The notes below the pieces were generated by a model. That model was given only the letters and a program-made list of their open reading frames with translations, did not search any database and was not told the DNA's origin. A DNA stretch of 64,000 bases from Parasphingopyxis algicola (GTDB lineage: Bacteria > Pseudomonadota > Alphaproteobacteria > Sphingomonadales > Sphingomonadaceae), in the NCBI RefSeq assembly GCF_013378075.1, contig NZ_CP051131.1, positions 2,244,501-2,308,500 of the forward strand, given 5' to 3'. A program made the position numbers and the translations under genes. Of the stretch, positions 57,845 to 64,000 are shown in pieces. Positions within the stretch are counted from its first letter, which is position 1; the number at the start of each line of letters is the position of its first letter.

Positions 57845-58879
57845 ATGGCGATCTATCCGCTTCTCCGCCCGCTGGTGTTCACGCTCGATGCCGAGCGCGC
57901 GCACGCACTGACTATCGCGGCGCTCAAGGCCGCGCCGATCGGCGCGCCGCCGCGATCGCCCCCGGCGCTTGCCAGCCGGGTGGCGGGACTCGATTTTCCC
58001 AACCCGGTCGGGCTGGCCGCGGGCTTCGACAAGAATGCCGAAGTGCCGGAAAAGATGCTCGGCCTGGGGTTCGGCTTTGCCGAGGTCGGCACGCTCACGC
58101 CCCTGCCGCAGCCAGGCAATCCAAAGCCGCGAATCTTCCGGCTCACCGCGGACCGGGCGGTGATCAACCGCCTCGGCTTCAACAATGGCGGTCAGGCCGA
58201 CGCGGCGAAGCGGCTTGCCCGCCGCGACCGGACCCACGGCATCGTCGGGATCAATATCGGCGCGAACAAGGACAGCGCGGACCGGATCGCCGATTACGAG
58301 ACCGGCGTCCGTGCGATGGCCCCGCTGGCCGATTATCTGACGATCAACATTTCCTCACCCAATACGCCCGGGTTGCGTGCGCTGCAGGACGAGGACGCGC
58401 TCGATGCCCTGCTGGAACGGACCGTGGAGGCCCGCGGCGATCACGGGCCGCCCATCTTCCTGAAAGTGGCGCCCGACCTCGATCCGGCCGATATCGAGGC
58501 CATCGCGCGGATCAGCACGGCGCGCAAAATGGACGGGCTGATCGTCGGCAACACGACGATCAGCCGCCCGCCGCTGCAATCGAAACTGGCATCCGAAACG
58601 GGCGGCCTTTCCGGCCGGCCGCTCGCCCCGCTCGCCCGCCAACGCCTCGCCGATATCCGCGCCGCTACGGGCAGCGCTATGCCGATCATCGCGGTGGGCG
58701 GCATCGACTCCGCCGAGGAGGCCTGGGCGCGCATCCGCGCCGGGGCTTCGCTCGTCCAGCTCTACTCTGCGCTAGCCTATGAAGGTCCGGGTCTCGGTCG
58801 CCGGATCGTCCTCGGTCTCGACCGGCTGCGGGCCCGCGAAGGATTTGAAACGATCGGCGATGCGGTGGGAAGCGGTTGA
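57845..58879 (+). CDS. pyrD: Dihydroorotate dehydrogenase (quinone), class 2
   Basis: FMN enzyme of the inner membrane that oxidises dihydroorotate with quinone in pyrimidine synthesis. From ATG at 57845 it has 344 residues: N-terminal membrane-contact helices (YPLLRPLVFTLDAERAHAL), GLAAGFDKNAEVP, the catalytic Ser in NISSPNTPGLR, KVAPDL, NTTISRP and IIAVGGI. The upstream part of the open frame is not conserved. It diverges from the DUF885 gene. Confidence 0.96.
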   Translation: MAIYPLLRPLVFTLDAERAHALTIAALKAAPIGAPPRSPPALASRVAGLDFPNPVGLAAGFDKNAEVPEKMLGLGFGFAEVGTLTPLPQPGNPKPRIFRLTADRAVINRLGFNNGGQADAAKRLARRDRTHGIVGINIGANKDSADRIADYETGVRAMAPLADYLTINISSPNTPGLRALQDEDALDALLERTVEARGDHGPPIFLKVAPDLDPADIEAIARISTARKMDGLIVGNTTISRPPLQSKLASETGGLSGRPLAPLARQRLADIRAATGSAMPIIAVGGIDSAEEAWARIRAGASLVQLYSALAYEGPGLGRRIVLGLDRLRAREGFETIGDAVGSG

Positions 58880-58897
58880 GGCAGGGCCCCGGCGCGC

Positions 58898-60613
58898 TCA
58901 GCGCGAGCCGATCAGCACGACGCCTTCGCGGCGCGGATCGAAACCGCCATCGACCCGGCCTTCGCGGATCAACACGCCATGAACGCCTGAGTCCTCGCCC
59001 CGTCCCGGCGTAACCTCGAGACCCCGCGCGGCGAGGCCCGCGATGACATCGGGATCGAACCGATCCACCTCGCCGCCGATCCGCGAGCCGCGGGCCACGA
59101 GATTGGGGAGTGCGAGGGCATCCTGCATCGGCAGGCCCCAATCGATCGCCGCGACGAGCGATTTGCCGACATAGGCGAGGATCGAATTGCCGCCGGCCGA
59201 TCCGATCGCGCCGGCAAAGTCGCCATCGGCATCGAGCAGGATCAGCGGCGACATGGACGAGCGCGGCCGCTTGCCGGGCGCGACGGCATTCGCCGCCGGC
59301 GCCCCGTCCGGCCCGACCGGATCGAAGGAGAAGTCGGTGAGCTGGTTGTTGAGGAAGAAGCCGTCGACCATCCGCCCGCTGCCGAAGATCGACTCGACCG
59401 TCGTCGTCATCGAGACGACATTGCCCTCGGCATCGCGGATTACGAAATGCGACGTGCCGGCGGGTTCCAGAGTGCGATCCGCGGCAGGCGCCGGGACGCC
59501 TTCGGGCCGGCCCGCTGCCGGAGGGGCCATCGCGGTGTCGCCGATGAGCGCGGCGCGGCGATCGAGATAATCGGGCGTCAGCAGCCCGTCGACCGGCACA
59601 TCGACATCGCCATAATAGGCGTCCCGATCGGCATACATCAGCCGGCTCGCTTCGGCGAAGAGGAACCAGGCTTGGGAATCCTCCGGCCCGCGCTCGGCGA
59701 TATCAGTGCGCTCGAGCAGGCCGAACAGTTGCAGCAGCGCCGCGCCGCTGGACGGCGGCGGCGGCGCGCAGATCCGGTATACCCGATATGGCCGGCAGAC
59801 CGGCTCGCGCTTCACCGGCCGGTAGGCCGCAAGATCGGTCATCGTCATCTGCCCGCCCAGCGGGCCCGCCCGGGTCCGCGCGACGATCGCGGCGGCGGTG
59901 CTGCCGCGATACAGGGCGTCCGGTCCTTCGGCGGCCAGCCGTCTCAGGAAACCGGCATAGTCGGGATTGCGCAGGCGATCGCCCGGCCGCAGCCGGGTGC
60001 CATCGGGGCGAGAAAAATAGGCGTCAGCATCCGGCACCGAAAGCTGCGGGAAATTGAATGTCAGAAAACGGCCGAGCCGCGGGCTGACGATGAACCCGTT
60101 CTCGGCTGTATCGACGGCGCTGCCGAACAGGCCGCTCCAGTCGAGCGCGCCATGCTCGTCATGCGCCAGCGCCAGCGCGGCGACCGCGCCGGGAACACCC
60201 GTCGCGCGTCCGCTGACAACGGCATCGCGATAGGAGAGCGGTGTGCCGTCGGCGTCGAGAAACATCGAACGGCTCGCCTGGGCGGGCGCAGTTTCGCGGC
60301 CATCGTAAACGGTCAGCGCGCCGGTCTCGCCGTCGAAATAATGGAGAAAGGCCCCGCCCCCCATTCCGGAGGATTGGGGTTCGACGAGAGACAGCATCGC
60401 CTGGGTCGCGATCGCGGCATCGATCGCGGTGCCCCCGCGTTCGAGCACGTCCATCCCGGCGCTCGCCGCGAGCGGGTTGGCGGCAATGACGAAAGGCTGC
60501 GCGGCGGCGCTTTCGGCGGCCGGCGATTGCGGCTCGACTATTTGGGTTTGCGAGGATGCGCACGAAGCGAGCATGAGCAGGCCGAGCGCGGCGAGAAATC
60601 GGTGAAGCATCAT
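58898..60613 (-). CDS. ggt: Gamma-glutamyltransferase (lipoprotein)
   Basis: Cleaves the gamma-glutamyl bond of glutathione in the periplasm after self-cleavage into two subunits. The 571-residue precursor has a lipoprotein signal (LMLASCAS), the large subunit with GGTAIDAAIATQAML and GMGGGAFLHYFD, and the cleavage Thr at about residue 387 (PAGTSHFVIRDAEGNVVSMT). RPRSSMSPLI is the oxyanion-side Ser pair. AGGGAAG precedes the ATG at 60613. The open frame above is spurious. It is divergent from the acyl-CoA ligase. Confidence 0.94.
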   Translation of the reverse strand: MMLHRFLAALGLLMLASCASSQTQIVEPQSPAAESAAAQPFVIAANPLAASAGMDVLERGGTAIDAAIATQAMLSLVEPQSSGMGGGAFLHYFDGETGALTVYDGRETAPAQASRSMFLDADGTPLSYRDAVVSGRATGVPGAVAALALAHDEHGALDWSGLFGSAVDTAENGFIVSPRLGRFLTFNFPQLSVPDADAYFSRPDGTRLRPGDRLRNPDYAGFLRRLAAEGPDALYRGSTAAAIVARTRAGPLGGQMTMTDLAAYRPVKREPVCRPYRVYRICAPPPPSSGAALLQLFGLLERTDIAERGPEDSQAWFLFAEASRLMYADRDAYYGDVDVPVDGLLTPDYLDRRAALIGDTAMAPPAAGRPEGVPAPAADRTLEPAGTSHFVIRDAEGNVVSMTTTVESIFGSGRMVDGFFLNNQLTDFSFDPVGPDGAPAANAVAPGKRPRSSMSPLILLDADGDFAGAIGSAGGNSILAYVGKSLVAAIDWGLPMQDALALPNLVARGSRIGGEVDRFDPDVIAGLAARGLEVTPGRGEDSGVHGVLIREGRVDGGFDPRREGVVLIGSR

Positions 60614-60752
60614 CACCGCTTCCCTTAGGCGAACGCCGAGGGGATTGTCTATCTGGCGCTGACGCCAATATCCGCTAAAAGCGTGGCTTGCCGGTCCCTC
60701 CCGGGTTCGGCGGTGGCCCAACCGACTATTATCTTCCCCAGGACGAATGATC

Positions 60753-62543
60753 ATGCGCCAGCTCGAACATTTCCCCAACCTCCTGACGATGTTCTTCACC
60801 CGGGTGCGGGAGAAGGGCGACGCGCCTTTTCTCTGGAAACATGGCGATTCAGGCTGGGAGTCGATCAGTTGGCGCGAAACGGCCGAACAGGTCTGCGCGC
60901 TCGCCGATGCGCTCGAGCGGCTCGGTCTCAAGCGCGGCGACCGCGTGATGCTGGTCTCCGAAAACCGGCCCGAATGGTGCATCGCCGATCTCGGCATCAT
61001 GGCTGCTGGCTGCATCACCGTGCCCACCTACACCACGAACACCGAGCGCGATCATACGCATATCCTGGAGGACAGCCGGTCCAAGGCGGTCATCGTTTCC
61101 ACCCAGAAGCTTGCCAAATCGATCACCAGCGCGGCGCTCAACGCCACCCATTGCAAATCGATCATCGGCATCGAACCGATGCGCGTCGGCCAGGGCGGCG
61201 ATGTGCGGTATTACGACTGGTCGTCGCTGCTTAGCGCCGAAACTCCGGATGTCGATGCGCGGGCGGCGGCCTGCGATTTCGCGCGCGAGGATACCGCCTG
61301 CATCATCTATACCAGCGGAACCGGCGGCGCGCCGCGCGGCGTGATGCAGCATCATGGCGCGATCCTCCACAATTGCGAGGGCTGCGTCGCGGTGATTTCG
61401 GAGGATTTCGGATGGAAGCAAGAAGTATTCCTGTCCTTCCTCCCGCTCAGCCATGCTTACGAGCATAGCGGCGGACAATTCTTCCCGATCGGCCTCGGCG
61501 CGGAAATCTACTATTCGCGGGGCCTCGACAAGCTGGCCGCCGATATTCTCGAGACCCGGCCGACGATCATGGTCGTCGTTCCCCGGCTGTTCGAAGTGCT
61601 GCGGCAGCGCCTGCTCAAGACAATCGAGAAACAGGGCAAGTTCCCCAACTACATGCTGCAAAAGGCACTCGATATCGGCGAAAAGGATTATGGAGGATCG
61701 GTTCCGATCAAGGACAAGCCGATGGATGTGCTGCTCGACGTCATCCTGCGGCCCAAGATCCGCAAGCGATTCGGCGGCCGACTGAAGGCGATGGTGTCTG
61801 GCGGTGCGCCGCTCAATCCCGAAATCGGCATCTTCTTCCATTCGCTCGGGCTGACCTTGCTGCAGGGATATGGCCAGACGGAGGCTGCACCGGTCATCAG
61901 CTGCAATCGCCCCAAGACCGGCCTGAAGATGGATACGGTCGGCCCGCCGCTCCAGAACACCGAGGTCAGGATCGCCGAGGACGGCGAAATCCTCGTCCGC
62001 GGCGAACTCGTCATGCACGGCTATTGGCGCAACGCGGAAGAAACCGACCGCGTCCTCAAGGACGGCTGGCTTCATACCGGCGATATCGGGCATATCGACG
62101 ACGCTGGCCGGATCGCGATAACGGACCGCAAGAAGGACCTCATCGTCAACGACAAGGGCGACAATGTCGCGCCCCAGCGGGTCGAAGGTATGCTTACACT
62201 CGAACCGGAAATTCTGCAGGCGATGGTCGTCGGCGACAAGCGCCCCCATCTCGTCGGCCTGATCGTCCCCGATCCCGAATGGGTGCGGGAATGGGCGGCG
62301 GAGAACGGCGTGCCCAATGACGAGGTCGCCCTGCGCGAAAATCCCGAATTCCACCGGGCGGTTTCGGCGGCGGTCGACCGGGTCAACAAGGGGCTGTCCA
62401 CCGTCGAGAAGGTCCGCCGCGTCGTCTTCGCGGACGAACCCTTCAGCGTCGAGAACGACCAAATGACGCCGTCGATGAAAATCCGCCGCCATGTCCTGCG
62501 CGCGGTCTATGGCGAACGGCTCGACGCGCTCTACAAGCGGTAG
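60753..62543 (+). CDS. Long-chain fatty acid--CoA ligase (AMP-forming, FadD15-like)
   Basis: Activates fatty acids to acyl-CoA. The 596-residue protein has the AMP-binding motif IIYTSGTGGAPRGVMQHH near residue 185, FLPLSHAYEH, GYGQTEAAPV, LHTGDIGHID and the catalytic Lys region near MTPSMKIRR. The P-loop is TSGTGGAPRG instead of the usual TSGTTGxPKG. ATG at 60753 has AGGA nine bases upstream; ATG at 60747 would add two residues. It shares a 139-base divergent region with ggt. Confidence 0.93.
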   Translation: MRQLEHFPNLLTMFFTRVREKGDAPFLWKHGDSGWESISWRETAEQVCALADALERLGLKRGDRVMLVSENRPEWCIADLGIMAAGCITVPTYTTNTERDHTHILEDSRSKAVIVSTQKLAKSITSAALNATHCKSIIGIEPMRVGQGGDVRYYDWSSLLSAETPDVDARAAACDFAREDTACIIYTSGTGGAPRGVMQHHGAILHNCEGCVAVISEDFGWKQEVFLSFLPLSHAYEHSGGQFFPIGLGAEIYYSRGLDKLAADILETRPTIMVVVPRLFEVLRQRLLKTIEKQGKFPNYMLQKALDIGEKDYGGSVPIKDKPMDVLLDVILRPKIRKRFGGRLKAMVSGGAPLNPEIGIFFHSLGLTLLQGYGQTEAAPVISCNRPKTGLKMDTVGPPLQNTEVRIAEDGEILVRGELVMHGYWRNAEETDRVLKDGWLHTGDIGHIDDAGRIAITDRKKDLIVNDKGDNVAPQRVEGMLTLEPEILQAMVVGDKRPHLVGLIVPDPEWVREWAAENGVPNDEVALRENPEFHRAVSAAVDRVNKGLSTVEKVRRVVFADEPFSVENDQMTPSMKIRRHVLRAVYGERLDALYKR

Positions 62544-62561
62544 CGCGCGGCGGTTCCTGTA

Positions 62562-62981
62562 CTATTCGGGCCGGTACGGCGTAAATTCGCCCAACGCGCA
62601 GCTGCCGAACGACGCGCCGCTGTACGGATCGCGCACCTCGACGAGTTCGCCGCTGCACAGCTGGCTCGAGCCGTAGCGCTGCGAAACGAGCGTGCTTTCT
62701 GAACGCAGGGTCGGGCACATGCCGTCCAGATCGTTCCGATACACGACGGGGCCCACCCGATAGAGGATCATCTGGTTGCCGATGATCGAGGTTTGCGTCG
62801 TCGGACGGGTATTGATGCAGGGCTGACTGTCGCCCGGCGTCTTGCCGTCGAGCAAGGCGGCCATTCGGCGTTCGTCGCGCTCCGACAGGGCATCGGCGCC
62901 GGAGTTGGACGCTTCCATCGCACTGGCCGCGCATCCGGCGAGCAGGGGTAATGCGAACGCCATGGGTAGTAATCGAACCAT
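62562..62981 (-). CDS. Lipoprotein of unknown function
   Basis: A 139-residue protein with a signal peptide and lipobox LAGC at about residues 13-16. The mature part is about 120 residues with four cysteines (QPCINTRPT, GMCPTLR, QLCSGEL, GSCALGE) that may form two disulfides. AAGGAAC lies before the ATG at 62981. No family recognised. It is followed on the plus strand by the convergent ligase end. Confidence 0.75.
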   Translation of the reverse strand: MVRLLPMAFALPLLAGCAASAMEASNSGADALSERDERRMAALLDGKTPGDSQPCINTRPTTQTSIIGNQMILYRVGPVVYRNDLDGMCPTLRSESTLVSQRYGSSQLCSGELVEVRDPYSGASFGSCALGEFTPYRPE

Positions 62982-63033
62982 GAGAGTTCCTTTCGCTTTT
63001 TGCCCCCGAACCTTCCGGTTACCACAAATCCGC

Positions 63034-63756
63034 CTAGAACGCATCCTTTGCGGCACGGCGCTCGGCGAGTTCGGCGGCGGACCGGGCGCGCATGAAGGGA
63101 TTGGTGGCGCGCTCGAGCCCGATCGTCGTCGGTACAGTCGCCTCGCCGCGCTCGCGCATGGCGACGACCTCTGCCATCCTCTCGGTCAGCGCCTGATTGT
63201 CCGGCTCGGCGGTCACGGCATAGCGGCCATTGGCCTCGGTATATTCGTGGGCGCAATAGACGCGCGTTTCGTCGGGCAGTGCTTCGAGCTTGCGCATATT
63301 CGCATACATCTGTTCGGCCGTTCCCTCGAACAGCCGCCCACAGCCCATGGCGAACAGCGTGTCGCCTACGAATGCGGCCTTTTCGCTCGGCAAGTGATAG
63401 GCGATATGGCCGGCCGTGTGGGCCGGGACGTCGATCACCTCGGCGACGACATCGCCCAGCCTTGCGGTATCGCCTTCCTTGACCGTCCGGTCGAGCGTCG
63501 GAATGCGCGCCTGCTCGGCCTCCGGGCCGGTTATCGTGCAGCCGGTCGCCGCCTTGATCGCCTCGTTGCCGCCCGTATGGTCAGGGTGCCAGTGCGTGTT
63601 CCAGATCTGGGTGATCGGCCAGCCGCGCTCGTCGGCCTCAGCGAGTACCGGATCGGCGACGGCGGGATCGACGACCATCGTCTCGCCGCTTTCCGGTTCG
63701 TGGACGAGCCAGACATAATTGTCGGACAGGACGGGGATGCGGACGATTTCAAGCAT
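63034..63756 (-). CDS. gloB: Hydroxyacylglutathione hydrolase (glyoxalase II)
   Basis: Hydrolyses S-lactoylglutathione to lactate and glutathione. The 240-residue metallo-beta-lactamase-fold protein has the metal motif NTHWHPDHTGG near residue 53, AHTAGHIAYH, FVGDTLFAMGCGRLFEGT and the C-terminal YCAHEYTEAN with a glutathione-binding tail. ATG at 63756 starts the conserved MLEIVRIPVLSDNYVW. Confidence 0.96.
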   Translation of the reverse strand: MLEIVRIPVLSDNYVWLVHEPESGETMVVDPAVADPVLAEADERGWPITQIWNTHWHPDHTGGNEAIKAATGCTITGPEAEQARIPTLDRTVKEGDTARLGDVVAEVIDVPAHTAGHIAYHLPSEKAAFVGDTLFAMGCGRLFEGTAEQMYANMRKLEALPDETRVYCAHEYTEANGRYAVTAEPDNQALTERMAEVVAMRERGEATVPTTIGLERATNPFMRARSAAELAERRAAKDAF

Positions 63757-63934
63757 GAAACAGTCATAGGCTCGCGACCCGCCAAAGTTAAGACTTCGCC
63801 CGACACCAGCCCGATGTGTCGGGGCCCCGATGTCGACTTGCCCGCAGTTCCAGTCCTTTCGCGCCATGGAAACGTTAACGCCGCTTCAACGTCGCTGAGA
63901 TAGAAACGTTCAAGGGGTCAAGGACGAGGGACGA

Positions 63935-64000
63935 GTGGGATTGCGGTTACTGCTCCATATCCTGTTGATTATAAGCGCATTTGTCGCAGCGGGTCCGCTG
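63935..64000 (+). CDS. Start of an exported or membrane protein (3' end outside window)
   Basis: GTG at 63935 opens 22 codons to the window end without a stop, coding a hydrophobic start (LRLLLHILLIISAFVAAG). GAGGG lies 5 bases upstream and the leader is purine-rich, so this is probably a real start with a signal peptide or membrane helix. Nothing more can be said about the product. Confidence 0.45.
   Translation, partial: MGLRLLLHILLIISAFVAAGPL

Overview
The window is a GC-rich bacterial chromosome segment, almost wall-to-wall coding, with many ATGA/GTGA start-stop overlaps. The gene content points to an alphaproteobacterium, most likely of the Sphingomonadales: a dnaN-recF-gyrB cluster without dnaA beside it, an Rrf2-controlled suf operon, HIG1-type twin-membrane protein, IalB-like secreted protein, FadD15-like acyl-CoA ligase, DUF885 peptidase, and paired TTAA boxes of the CtrA type. 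Genus cannot be fixed from the sequence alone. No rRNA, tRNA, CRISPR array, prophage or intact insertion sequence was seen, and no gap between genes exceeds about 300 bases.

Layout. 1-2.1 kb: end of a von Willebrand-factor protein, a membrane-anchored helix-hairpin-helix protein and the DNA repair glycosylase Tag, which stops inside a REP-like repeat. 2.1-7.5 kb: YjbQ, GyrB, RecF and DnaN on the minus strand. 7.6-9.1 kb: two paralogous outer-membrane beta-barrel proteins, each with its own terminator. 9.1-16.7 kb: phosphoglycerate-mutase-like phosphatase, IalB-like protein, RlmN, RidA, a cyclopropane-fatty-acid-synthase-like enzyme, a CDF metal exporter, a lipoprotein, an EF-hand protein and a DUF1801 protein. 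16.8-20.2 kb: ArgG, a membrane protein and an arsR-arsI-aquaporin arsenic module. 20.2-27 kb: an envelope glycosylation or glycolipid island (PAP2/IPC-synthase-like enzyme, two large GT-C-like membrane proteins, GtrB-like glycosyltransferase, GtrA flippase-like protein, methyltransferase). 27-33.7 kb: a dense minus-strand run from a 3-hydroxyacyl-CoA dehydrogenase through epoxide hydrolase, ExoD, ArgB, YggT and FolD to MarC. 33.8-40.8 kb: DUF1176 protein, ergothioneine genes egtB-egtD, PduO-type cobalamin adenosyltransferase, HIG1-like protein, GluQRS, an HNH endonuclease and a siroheme enzyme. 40.9-46.8 kb: GalU, LysA, a small lipoprotein, ArgH, TlpA, DapD and a pyrimidine 5'-nucleotidase. 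46.9-48.5 kb: a shattered S8 serine protease and a cytochrome P450. 48.6-54.8 kb: an eight-gene suf operon (rrf2-sufB-unknown acidic exported protein-sufCDS-sufT-sufA). 54.8-64 kb: AraC-type regulator, DUF885 peptidase, PyrD, gamma-glutamyltransferase, acyl-CoA ligase, a lipoprotein, GloB and the first codons of an exported protein.

Functional themes are DNA replication, amino-acid biosynthesis (arginine: argB, argG, argH; lysine: dapD, lysA), Fe-S cluster assembly, thiol and redox chemistry (ergothioneine, glutathione turnover by Ggt and GloB, TlpA), metal and metalloid handling (CDF, ArsI) and cell-envelope construction.

The least explained material is: (1) a dispersed repeat present in three intergenic places, bounded by TGTCAGA and TCTGACA, whose hairpin stems differ in sequence but keep pairing; (2) the 20-27 kb glycosylation island, with CtrA-like boxes before its transcription units; (3) the acidic exported protein translationally locked inside the suf operon; and (4) an arsR operator that covers both the -35 box and the start codon, suggesting a leaderless mRNA.
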